A stretch of 51,380 nucleotides of DNA from Streptomyces sp. CC53 (GTDB taxonomy: Bacteria; Actinomycetota; Actinomycetes; Streptomycetales; Streptomycetaceae), in assembly GCF_001865245.1 (NCBI RefSeq), contig NZ_MKXB01000162.1, forward strand, positions 52,689 through 104,068. The letters are read 5' to 3'. Position numbers and translations under genes: made by a program. The notes beneath the pieces were generated by a model that saw only the letters and a list, made by a program, of their open reading frames with translations, was not told where the DNA came from and ran no database searches. This document shows positions 40,818 through 48,472 of this stretch, piece after piece (the first letter of the stretch is position 1; each line of letters begins with the position of its first letter).

Positions 40818-42617
40818 TCAGGCGGCGAGCTGGGCGGCGTACCAGGCGAGGAGCTGGTCAACCGCCGTGGTGACGGGCTTGAGGACGAGCTCGGCGTCGC
40901 CGTCACGCCAGGCACGGGCGATCTCGGCCAGGGACGGCACCGAGAGGGCGGGAAGGCCCGGCATGCGGGAAGCCGCGGCGAGGATCCGGTCGGGGCCGGA
41001 CTCCCACTGGTTGTGTTCGCGCAGGAGGAGGCGGTAGGCGAGCACGAGGTGCTTGTAGAGCTGCCGCAGAGCCATCGGCCCGGCATAGGCGCGCAGGCGG
41101 CGCATGGTCAGGATGACCTGGGGAAGTTCCCGGACGGCGGCGAACGCCAGATCGTCTCGGCTGATCGTCGGCAGTTCGAGGTCGGGTGCGGCGAGCAGGG
41201 CGGGGCTGCCCTGCTGGAGCTGGTGGAGGACGAACGCCAGGCGCGGGGTGAGACGCCGGGCGGTCAGTTCGCCGGGAGTGACGAGCGTCGGACCGAGGGA
41301 GGCCGCACCGCCCAGGGCGGTCCGGTACTGCTCCAGGGCCTCGTGGACCCGGCCGATGGCCTCGTGCTCGGCGATCACGAGGAGGTCCAGGTCGGACCAG
41401 CCGGCGATCCAACTGCCCTCGCCGGGGCTGCCGGTCAGGGCGACGAGCCGTACGCCGGGGCCGTATGCCCGTGCCGCGTCGGTGAAGTCGGCCGTCGCCG
41501 AGGCGACGGCGGCCGACAGGCCCAGCCCGTACGGGGTGGCCACGCGCAGCGCAGTGGCGGCGGGCGGGGCGGCGATGCGCCGGAGCCGGGCTCGAAGGGC
41601 GGCGATGCTGCCGGTGTTGTCGATGACGTGGTCGGCGAGCGCGGCGACCTGGTGGGCGCCACGGCTCATCTTGATCTCGTCCTTCGCGGCGACGGCCTGG
41701 GCCGGTGTCCCGGACCGCTCGACGCGTACGGCGAAGGAGGCGTCCAGGTAGACGATCTGGAGCGTGTCGCCCATGAGCGCCTTGAGCTCGGTGATCGACG
41801 CGTCGTCGTGGACGGAGTCGATCGTGAACAGCTGTGCGTCGACGTGGGCGTCCGCGAACCGGTTCAGCTCGCCGAGCAGCAGCTCGGCCTGCCGGCGGGC
41901 CGACAGAGCGTACGGGTCCGCGAGGCCCTCCCGGTGCGCCGCCTGCCGGAGCAGGAAGCCGATCTTGAGGCGCTGGGCACCGCACGTGCGCTGGACGAAC
42001 TCGGCGCTGGTGCTCTTGCCGCACTCGCTCAGCCCACCGAAGGCGAGGACCCGGCGCAGGTGTCGGCTCGGCTTGATCTCCGCGGGGGCGGCGTCGTCCC
42101 GGCCGTACAGCTTGAAGCGGGCCGGTACGGGAAGCCGGCGACGGCCGGCGACGACGTCGGAGACCAGCGCGTCGAGGGCGGCGCACAGCTCCTCCCGCTG
42201 GCCATGGAGGGCGGGGATACGCCAGCGGGCCAGCTCGTCCCGGGCCGCAGCCCGCTCGCTGTGCCAGATCCTCAGCGTCAGCACCGACAGACGGTCGACG
42301 ACGGAGGCGAGCGTCTCGGTGTGAAGCGGCGCGTCGGCGCGGCCCGCGTCCGCCAGCGAGCCGAGGACCTCGTCAGCCCGCTCGGCGAGCACGTTACGTT
42401 CGGCGTTGAGCTGGTCGATCTCGCGCTTGCAGTCGGCGACCTGGGCAGCGGAGAGTAAGGCGCCGCGCACCCGGTCCTCGGTGTCCCACAGGAGTCCGTT
42501 GACGGTGTGGAGCCGGGTGACGGTGTCGTCCAGGCGGTGCAGGTCCTTGTCCTGGAGCGTGGCTATGGCGCGGGCGAGGCCGGGCGGCAAGACCAGAGGC
42601 GGGGAGTTCTGGGTCAT
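40818..42617 (-). CDS. Three-domain protein: DUF4254, P-loop kinase and nucleotidyltransferase
   Basis: 599 aa, ATG 42617 overlapping the previous gene's stop. Domain 1 (about 20-165) matches DUF4254: TVTRLHTVNGLLWDTEDRVR, ADCKREIDQLNAERNVLAER. Domain 2 (about 185-350) is a P-loop nucleotide or metabolite kinase: RVLAFGGLSECGKSTSAEFV (Walker A), IVYLDASFAVRVERSG, ADHVIDNTGSIAALRARLRR, similar to dephospho-CoA or adenylylsulfate kinases. Domain 3 (about 365-480) is a Pol-beta-type nucleotidyltransferase: LVALTGSPGEGSWIAGWSDL then DLLVIAEHEA (GS...SDLDLLV). A helical end closes it. Combining these on one chain suggests sequential phosphorylation and nucleotidyl transfer to one substrate. Confidence 0.75.
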   Translation of the reverse strand: MTQNSPPLVLPPGLARAIATLQDKDLHRLDDTVTRLHTVNGLLWDTEDRVRGALLSAAQVADCKREIDQLNAERNVLAERADEVLGSLADAGRADAPLHTETLASVVDRLSVLTLRIWHSERAAARDELARWRIPALHGQREELCAALDALVSDVVAGRRRLPVPARFKLYGRDDAAPAEIKPSRHLRRVLAFGGLSECGKSTSAEFVQRTCGAQRLKIGFLLRQAAHREGLADPYALSARRQAELLLGELNRFADAHVDAQLFTIDSVHDDASITELKALMGDTLQIVYLDASFAVRVERSGTPAQAVAAKDEIKMSRGAHQVAALADHVIDNTGSIAALRARLRRIAAPPAATALRVATPYGLGLSAAVASATADFTDAARAYGPGVRLVALTGSPGEGSWIAGWSDLDLLVIAEHEAIGRVHEALEQYRTALGGAASLGPTLVTPGELTARRLTPRLAFVLHQLQQGSPALLAAPDLELPTISRDDLAFAAVRELPQVILTMRRLRAYAGPMALRQLYKHLVLAYRLLLREHNQWESGPDRILAAASRMPGLPALSVPSLAEIARAWRDGDAELVLKPVTTAVDQLLAWYAAQLAA

Positions 42618-43261
42618 CGGGGACTCCCGTCGATGAAGTGGCTGAGGGCGAGGTGATCAACGAGATCGGCGTGGATGTCGTCCAGCGAACGGTCCTCGCA
42701 GTCCACGACCGCGCTGTACGCGCCGTGATCCGCCTGGTGGAGCAGGACCGCGTGCAGCATCTTTTGGTAGGCCGGGTAGATCCCGGTCCACGGGCGGCCC
42801 TCGCGGGCGCTGGTGATGGCGTAGCTGCGCTCGGCGTCGCGTGACGGGAGCAGGAGGACCGAGGTCTCCGGTGCGGCGGCTCGCGAACCGGCGATGCCCG
42901 TCACGGTCTTGGACGCCTCACCGACCGTCAGCCCGTCCTTGACCACACAGGTCGCGGTGGTTACGGCGAGCAGCATGGGCAGGCCCCGGTCGAGCAGTCC
43001 CGTACGCCCGGCCTCGCGGGCGACTGCCCGCTTGGCATGGCTGGCGAGCAGCATCTCGGTCAGCTCGACAGTCGTGGACGTCTCGAACCACCACCGGGAG
43101 TAGTCGCCGGCCGCCACCCGTGCCCACGGCTCGGGGTCGTGCTCGTGGACTGCACCCAGCGCCTGGAAGCCCTCCCAGCGCCCGGTCAGCCGTACGAGGT
43201 GGGTCGTCTTGCCCACGTTGTCAGGGCCGTTGAGGCTGACGAAGTCCGGGACCTGCGCCAT
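42614..43261 (-). CDS. Thymidylate kinase-like P-loop protein
   Basis: 215 aa, ATG 43261; it overlaps the three-domain gene by 4 bp. Walker A: FVSLNGPDNVGKTTHLVRLT. Middle: LLDRGLPMLLAVTTATCV, in the position of the DR(Y/W) substrate loop of dTMP kinases. LLLPSRDAERSYAITSAREG follows in the LID region. A monophosphate kinase role is likely, but the substrate residues differ from housekeeping Tmk. Located directly after the NUDIX gene at the start of the leftward operon. Confidence 0.7.
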   Translation of the reverse strand: MAQVPDFVSLNGPDNVGKTTHLVRLTGRWEGFQALGAVHEHDPEPWARVAAGDYSRWWFETSTTVELTEMLLASHAKRAVAREAGRTGLLDRGLPMLLAVTTATCVVKDGLTVGEASKTVTGIAGSRAAAPETSVLLLPSRDAERSYAITSAREGRPWTGIYPAYQKMLHAVLLHQADHGAYSAVVDCEDRSLDDIHADLVDHLALSHFIDGSPR

Positions 43262-43264
43262 GGC

Positions 43265-43732
43265 TCATGCCTCGCGGATCGGGGTGTCGAGGATGGAGAC
43301 GATCGCGTCCGTGTTGGCGGCGATGAACTCGGCGAGCTCCGGCGGCATCAGGTTCAGCTCGCGGAGGGCCTCGGCGGTGAACGGCACCCGGACCACCTCG
43401 TACCCGCCGCGCTCCGGCTTGGCGAACTCCGTACCTGTGCGCGCGGCCAGGTCCATCGACTCCAGGCGCGCGGCGAAGATGTGCTGAATGCCGACGCCGC
43501 CCTCCAGCTCGTCGGTGATCAGGTGGACGAGCTCGGCGCGCTCCAGCTTGCCGCCCAGCTCCTCGAACACCTCCCGGTGCAGGGCCGCCTCGATGGTCGC
43601 ATCGTCCTCCTCGACCCCTCCGCCGACAGTCACCCAGTACGGCTCCCTGCCCGGCTTAGTGCGCTTGATGAGGACCAGCTCGTCGCCGTCAAGGAGGATG
43701 GCGCGGGCGTTGCGCTTGACGATGTCGGTCAT
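43265..43732 (-). CDS. NUDIX hydrolase
   Basis: 155 aa, ATG 43732 with AAGGA 9 nt upstream. The frame stays open to 43870, but that extension is Pro/Arg-rich and has no binding site. The NUDIX box is TVGGGVEEDDATIEAALHRE followed by VFEELGGKLE; it has one residue more than the canonical spacing, with Asp where the first Glu usually is, a known subfamily variant. The N-terminal strand is ARAILLDGDELVLIKRTKPG. It would hydrolyse a nucleoside diphosphate linked to X. First gene of the leftward cluster, facing the XRE regulator gene. Confidence 0.85.
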   Translation of the reverse strand: MTDIVKRNARAILLDGDELVLIKRTKPGREPYWVTVGGGVEEDDATIEAALHREVFEELGGKLERAELVHLITDELEGGVGIQHIFAARLESMDLAARTGTEFAKPERGGYEVVRVPFTAEALRELNLMPPELAEFIAANTDAIVSILDTPIREA

Positions 43733-43950
43733 GCCGTTTGTTCCTTCTGATGGTGGTACAGGAGAGAACGGGCGGAGGGGCTGGCGCCTGGTGGCGGTGG
43801 GCACTCCGGCTCGGTGGAACCAGCATGGTGCAGGGCGACGGCGGGGTGTGACGTACGGGCGCTGCAGCAATGCCGCACCACTGCTGAACGAGGCTGGCTA
43901 CGCTGGTCGTTTCGGCGTTCCACCGGGGTGACGGACATGGGGGTACGACG
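43733..43950. promoter_or_regulatory. Divergent promoter region of the NUDIX operon and the XRE regulator
   Basis: 218 bp between opposite start codons. A TACGCT hexamer near 43899-43904 is a possible rightward -10 for the regulator. I see no strong palindrome and no copy of the CCGGTTAGG operator, so this cluster is probably under separate control, most simply by the divergently encoded XRE protein. Confidence 0.4.
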
Positions 43951-45084
43951 GTGGTCACGGTGCAGCGATGGTCCGGCCGGGAAGCACGGCTGTTACGCGA
44001 AGCCCTGCGCATGAGCCTGCGCGACTTCGCCGCCTACCTGGGCGTCAGCGACCGGACTGTGTCGAACTGGGAGGGTGGCGGAGCGAGTTACCAGCCCCGC
44101 GCCGAGTCGCAAGCTGTCCTCGACACAGCACTCGGCCGTGCGCCGGACGCAGCGAAGGCCCGGTTCGCGGCTGCGCTGGGAACGAACGGCGCTGCGCCGC
44201 CCGTCACAGGCCGGATCGAAGTCGACTCCCACAAATTCCTGCCGGTCTTCATCGGCGGCGAGCGCGCCCGCCGGCTCCGCGCACACATGACACCGAGCGC
44301 TGACGACCAGTGGCTCGAGTCCTCCTTGGCCCGAGTGGACCACCCCGAAGCGCAGGACTGCGTCCTGCATGTCTTCGCGTGCGGGGTAGCCGTCTTCCAC
44401 CTCGTCCAGTCGCACGAGCCCGCAGCGCTCACCGACCTCGCCGTCTGGCGCTACCGCTCCTACGCCTCCGACCTGCCCTGGGCACGAGACAAGCTCCGCG
44501 ACCTCCTCGACGAGGACCACGACCGCACCCCCAACCCCGAGTACGTCCTCTCCCTGTACTGGCTCACCTCCGCACCCTGGGCCGGAAACGCCTACGACAC
44601 CGCCCTGCGCCTGCTGTCCACGCCCTCGGTCCTGGTCGACCGCGGCGCCCCGGGCGGGCCCGCGCCCCTGGACGGCACGGTCGAGGACTCGCTCCTCGCC
44701 TCCGGCTTCGACCACCCGGACATCGTTTCCTTCGGCGTACAGGGAGTCTCCACCGGCTACGCCGGCTGGTCCGGCGTCGCCTATGCCTCCCAGTCCCGCG
44801 AGCGCGGCCTCACCATCGACGAGCTGGTCGCCTGCGAACTGACCGTCCAGGCCCTGTGGTGCTTCACCCGCCAGATCCAGCAGATGATCGAGGACGGCCA
44901 GGATCCCTCCATGCCCGAGGAGTACGGCTGGCGCTTCCTGCGCGCCGCCTACTCCCGGCTCACCACCGCCCGCGCCCAGGAGACTGCGCAGCATGTTTTG
45001 ATGCGGGAGGCCATCATGAAGACCAGCGGGCTGGCCGAACGGCTGCGCGCCGCGCAGGACGCTCTACGCGAGAGCGTCGGCTGA
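43951..45084 (+). CDS. XRE-family transcriptional regulator with large sensor-like domain
   Basis: 377 aa, GTG 43951 (GGGGG 7 nt upstream); GTG 43960 is an alternative. The helix-turn-helix (about residues 12-60) is LREALRMSLRDFAAYLGVSD then RTVSNWEGGG. The remaining 300 residues include HVFACGVAVFHLVQSHEPAA, PNPEYVLSLYWLTSAPWAGN, and a C-terminal helical region LRAAYSRLTTARAQETAQHV. That part could bind a ligand made or used by the adjacent enzymes. Divergent from the NUDIX operon and followed by isochorismatase and flavoprotein genes. Confidence 0.8.
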   Translation: MVTVQRWSGREARLLREALRMSLRDFAAYLGVSDRTVSNWEGGGASYQPRAESQAVLDTALGRAPDAAKARFAAALGTNGAAPPVTGRIEVDSHKFLPVFIGGERARRLRAHMTPSADDQWLESSLARVDHPEAQDCVLHVFACGVAVFHLVQSHEPAALTDLAVWRYRSYASDLPWARDKLRDLLDEDHDRTPNPEYVLSLYWLTSAPWAGNAYDTALRLLSTPSVLVDRGAPGGPAPLDGTVEDSLLASGFDHPDIVSFGVQGVSTGYAGWSGVAYASQSRERGLTIDELVACELTVQALWCFTRQIQQMIEDGQDPSMPEEYGWRFLRAAYSRLTTARAQETAQHVLMREAIMKTSGLAERLRAAQDALRESVG

Positions 45085-45108
45085 GAACACGGGCAGGAGA
45101 GACAGCGG

Positions 45109-45678
45109 ATGGACATCGGCAGCGCCGCGCTGGTCGTGATCGACATGCAGAACGGCTTCGTGAACCACCACAGCCGCCACGCCGTGCCCGCGGTCTCCGA
45201 CCTGGTCGCACAGTGGTCCGCCGCGGGCCGACCCGTGATCTTCACCCGGTACTTCAACTACCCGGACAGTCCCTACGAGCGCTTCTTCCAGTGGCACCGA
45301 CTCCGGGAACCGCCCGAGACCGACATCGTCCCCGAGCTCGCCGAGGCTGCCGCCCACGCGCACGCGGTCGTCGACAAGACCGGCTACACGTTCCTCACCC
45401 CGGAGGCTGCCGAACTGATCCGCCGGGCCGGCTGGACCGACCTCGTCTTCTGCGGGATCGCCACCGAGAGCTGCGTCCTGAAGTCCGCCGCCGACGCCTT
45501 CGAGTACGGGTACGCACCCTGGATCGTCACCGACGCTTCCGCGAGCGACGCCGGTCCGGACGTCCACGACGCCGGCCTCCTCGTCGCCCGCCGCCTGATC
45601 GGAACCGGCCAACTCGTCACCAGCGACCACGTGATGGGCCAACTCACTGCGTACGCCGGGACCCCAGTGCTGGAATAG
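45109..45678 (+). CDS. Isochorismatase-family cysteine hydrolase
   Basis: 189 aa, ATG 45109 with CAGGAGAG 7 nt upstream. Catalytic triad positions are present: Asp in ALVVIDMQNGFVNHHSRH, Lys in AHAVVDKTGYTFLTPEAAEL, Cys in DLVFCGIATESCVLKSAADA. Members hydrolyse amides or vinyl ethers such as nicotinamide, ureidoacrylate or isochorismate. The substrate cannot be chosen from sequence. It follows the regulator by 24 bp and is 4 bp from the flavoprotein gene. Confidence 0.85.
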   Translation: MDIGSAALVVIDMQNGFVNHHSRHAVPAVSDLVAQWSAAGRPVIFTRYFNYPDSPYERFFQWHRLREPPETDIVPELAEAAAHAHAVVDKTGYTFLTPEAAELIRRAGWTDLVFCGIATESCVLKSAADAFEYGYAPWIVTDASASDAGPDVHDAGLLVARRLIGTGQLVTSDHVMGQLTAYAGTPVLE

Positions 45679-45682
45679 CCCC

Positions 45683-46597
45683 ATGGCCGACACGCTGTAC
45701 GACACCGACCTGATCATCATCGGCGGCGGCCCGGCCGGCTGCGCCGCCGCCCGCATGGCCGCCAGCGTCGGCATGCGCTCGATCCTGATCGAGCCGGACC
45801 GGCTGTGCCGCAACCTCTACCGGATCCCGGCCCTGAACAACGTTCTCGGCGGCTACACCAGCGGCCCCGAGTTGGCCGACTCCATCGTCTCTGAGCTGAA
45901 GAGCACGGAGCTGTGTCGCCTCGAACTCGGCCGACACGTCACCGAGCTCTGCGCCGACGACGACCAGGTGACCGCCACGTTGGACACCGGCGCCCGTCTC
46001 ACCGCTCGGTACGCCGTCGTCGCCACCGGCGTCGGTCCGCTCCAACCCCACGACGTCGCCTGGATCACCGCCCCCAGCGGCCTGACCCTTCCTCCGCTCT
46101 GGCAGGCCGAGGCGGACGAGGCCGAGGGCCGCGCTCTCCTCGTCCTCGGCGGTGACCGCCCGATCGGCACCTTCCTGCGCGCCAACCCGACCACCGACAC
46201 CCGCCTGCTCGTGGCGTACCCAGAGGCGGACGAATACAAGATCGAGGAGATCCGCGAGGACTCCCGAGTCACACTCGTCCCCGTCGAGCACCTGCGGCTG
46301 GGTCCCGCAGAGGGCGCTTCGGTGTCGGCGGAAGCGGTGGGCCGGGACGGTGAACGGCAGACGATCACGGCGGATGCTGCCTACCTCAGCATCGGGAACG
46401 CGCCGACCGCTCCCTCTGGCGACCTCATCCGAGGCGTGGACGGATACTGCCCGCCGACCGACCAGCACCCCCGCATCATCGTCGCTGGCGACCTCCGCTC
46501 CGCCCGCTTTCAGCGGATCATGACCGCCTTGGGCTCCGGAAGCGAGGCTGCACTGCACGCCTACTACGCGGCGAGGGAACTGCTCGCCAAGAGCTGA
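45683..46597 (+). CDS. Thioredoxin-reductase-like flavoprotein without CxxC
   Basis: 304 aa, ATG 45683. FAD-binding N-terminus TDLIIIGGGPAGCAAARMAA, second flavin motif RYAVVATGVGPLQPHD (ATG), NAD(P)-region ALLVLGGDRPIGTFLRANPT, and C-terminal HPRIIVAGDLRSARFQRIMT (GD). The length and order fit low-molecular-weight thioredoxin reductases, but no redox-active CxxC is visible, as in ferredoxin-NADP reductases or 'orphan' members. Probably part of a transcription unit with the isochorismatase and regulator. Confidence 0.8.
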   Translation: MADTLYDTDLIIIGGGPAGCAAARMAASVGMRSILIEPDRLCRNLYRIPALNNVLGGYTSGPELADSIVSELKSTELCRLELGRHVTELCADDDQVTATLDTGARLTARYAVVATGVGPLQPHDVAWITAPSGLTLPPLWQAEADEAEGRALLVLGGDRPIGTFLRANPTTDTRLLVAYPEADEYKIEEIREDSRVTLVPVEHLRLGPAEGASVSAEAVGRDGERQTITADAAYLSIGNAPTAPSGDLIRGVDGYCPPTDQHPRIIVAGDLRSARFQRIMTALGSGSEAALHAYYAARELLAKS

Positions 46598-46646
46598 GAC
46601 CACGTCGGCGTAGTGCGGTGACGATGGCGCTTGGGAGGGAATCTGC

Positions 46647-47051
46647 GTGGCTGGTGAGACCGAGGTGGCGGTTGCCGCTGCCGTCGTTGTTCAGGACAGG
46701 CGCGTCCTGCTCGTGCGCCGACGCGTGGCGGAAGGCGCGCTCTCGTGGCAGTTGCCGGCCGGGAAGATCGAACTCGGGGAGACTCCCGAGGAAGCCGCAG
46801 TGCGTGAGACCCACGAAGAGACCGGACTCCTGGTGACCCCGCAGAGCGTGCTGGGACGACGGGTTCACCCCATGACGGGCCGGGAGATCCACTACATCGC
46901 ATGCCGACCCGTCGGTGGCGAAGCGGTCATCGCGAGTGATGACGAAGTGGCTGGCCTGGCATGGGCCGCACACGGCGAGATCCCGCAGTACGTGCCGTAC
47001 GGGCTGTTTGAGCCGGTGCAGGTCTACCTCGACGCAGCTCTGCTCTTGTGA
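46647..47051 (+). CDS. NUDIX hydrolase (MutT-like)
   Basis: 134 aa, GTG 46647 with GGGAGGGA 6 nt upstream. Canonical NUDIX box: GKIELGETPEEAAVRETHEE followed by TGL. N-terminal strands VAAAVVVQDRRVLLVRRRVA and SWQLPAGK. Likely nucleotide sanitation or NDP-X hydrolysis. It is the second NUDIX protein of the region, unrelated in detail to the one at 43265-43732. Confidence 0.85.
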   Translation: MAGETEVAVAAAVVVQDRRVLLVRRRVAEGALSWQLPAGKIELGETPEEAAVRETHEETGLLVTPQSVLGRRVHPMTGREIHYIACRPVGGEAVIASDDEVAGLAWAAHGEIPQYVPYGLFEPVQVYLDAALLL

Positions 47052-47070
47052 ACTCCACCGGACAACGCCC

Positions 47071-47967
47071 GTGAAAAGCCACGAACATGTCGTCATCGGC
47101 GCCGGGATTGCAGGGCTCACGACCGCCGTCGTTCTCGCTGAGGCTGGTGCGTCGGTGCCTGTGATCGACGAACAGATGCCGTGCGTCACGTCGCTGGCGG
47201 CCGGGGCAATGTGGGGCCCGTATCTGGCCGAACCGAAGGACAAGGTCGACCAGTGGGGACAACGGTCGCAGCACATGCTCCGCAAGCTGTCCGAGGACCC
47301 GTCGACGGATGTCCGGCTCACCGGGGCATTGAGGCGTCCCGCACGGCCGAGGCTCCACCGGACTGGGCCACCGCCCTGCCCGGCTTCCGGTCGTGCGAGC
47401 CGGCTGAACTGCCGGCCGGGTTCTCGGCCGGCTACCGCTTCACGGTGCCGCTGATCGACATGCCCACCTACCTCGACTACCTTCTGCGTCGGCTCGATGC
47501 CGCTGGGGGAACGGTCGAGCGGCGACGATTGGCCTCGCTCGCGGACGCCGGCCCTGCTCGCGTGATCGTCAACTGCGCGGGCCTGTGCGCCCAGGAGCTG
47601 TCCCGGCCCCCGACCTCCGGCCGATCCGGGGCCAGCACGTCGTCGTCACCAACCCGGGGCTGACCGAGTTCTTCTCCGAGGACACCGGCCTCGCCCCGGA
47701 CCTGCTGTGCTTCTACCCCCACGGCGACACCGCCGTCCTGGGTGGCACGGCCATCGACCGTGAAGGCGACCTTGCCCCCGACGACAAGGCAGCGGCCGGC
47801 ATCCTGGCCCGTTGTGCCGAGGTCGAACCCCGCCTTGCCGAGGCCCGAGTCCTGCAGCACCGGATCGGCGCCCGTCCGACACGTGCCTCGGTCTGCACGG
47901 AAGCGCTGGCGTCACGCTCTCATGGGGCTGGGCCGAAGAGATCGGTGAGTTGCTGTCCGCCACGTGA
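47071..47967 (+). pseudogene. FAD-dependent D-amino-acid oxidase-like gene, several frame breaks
   Basis: GTG 47071 begins a DAO-type flavoprotein (HVVIGAGIAGLTTAVVLAEA, SLAAGAMWGPYLAEPKDKVD) that leaves its frame near 47325. Coding resumes in a second frame (DWATALPGFRSCEPAELPAG, FTVPLIDMPTYLDYLLRRLD, RVIVNCAGLCAQEL), changes again near 47600 (PIRGQHVVVTNPGLTEFFSE, HGDTAVLGGTAIDREGDLAP) and ends in another frame (GSAGVTLSWGWAEEIGELLS, TGA at 47965-47967). Part of the conserved region before GAGVTLSWG is missing. With three or more breaks and a deletion this is a genuine pseudogene. Confidence 0.75.
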
Positions 47968-48238
47968 CCACGGCTCTCTTCGCTTATCGGTAAAGCACCC
48001 CGGCAGGCGGAACCGCACACGCCCGGTGGACGGCAGGGCGATTTCAAAGTCCGGCTGTTCGCTGTCTGTGCTGGTCAGCGGAGTCCGAGCGCAGCTCAGT
48101 GATGATGTCCCCTTGATAGGGAAGCTGGTCGCCCCAGTTCGTGTCCTCTGTCATCCAATCGAGTCGTTTGACAGCGAACCGAGCCGTGCGGGCTTCCTAC
48201 ACCGCCACGCCGAGGAGGTCAGCGGGAACGTCGCGGAT

Positions 48239-48258
48239 CTGCCTCCCGCAGGAGGCAG
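48239..48258. terminator. Hairpin, possible terminator
   Basis: Perfect 8-bp stem CTGCCTCC / GGAGGCAG with loop CGCA. It lies between the DAO pseudogene and the gajA promoter region. Short for a streptomycete terminator and without a U-tract, so only a tentative call. Confidence 0.4.
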
Positions 48259-48345
48259 CGCATGCATAGCAGGGTGACCACCACGCGGCACCGTGCATCC
48301 GCCGCTCGCTGGTGATTAAGCACGGTCCGAAGATCTCACTTGTCG

Positions 48346-48351
48346 TAGAAT
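48346..48351 (+). promoter_or_regulatory. Possible -10 box for the Gabija operon
   Basis: TAGAAT, a good match to the TANNNT consensus, in the otherwise non-coding leader of gajA. No clear -35 at the expected distance. Confidence 0.35.
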
Positions 48352-48472
48352 CGCCTCCAGTTTTCGTCAGGGGATGCTCTGGTCTGTCCTCGTGGCGACA
48401 GCTTTCGCGCGAGGAAGCGCCAGCGGCGACGAGTCGACTGTGCCCTGCTCCCTCGAAGAGACGGGGGCGGGC

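Larger units (their letters stand above)
47968..48472. other. Non-coding stretch before the Gabija locus
   Basis: 505 bp after the DAO pseudogene without a convincing gene. It contains a hairpin (48239-48258) and a -10-like TAGAAT at 48346-48351 about 120 nt before the preferred gajA start. Base composition is less GC-rich than the neighbouring genes, consistent with a junction between separately acquired pieces. Confidence 0.45.

Noticed and set aside
41013..42458. 481-codon plus-strand ORF opposite the DUF4254 protein
   Set aside because: Antisense shadow with Gly/Glu/Val bias and no recognisable domain.
48374..48472. Upstream ATG 48374 as the gajA start
   Set aside because: The 33 extra residues are unlike OLD-family N-termini and the ATG has no spaced Shine-Dalgarno; GTG 48473 fits homologues better.
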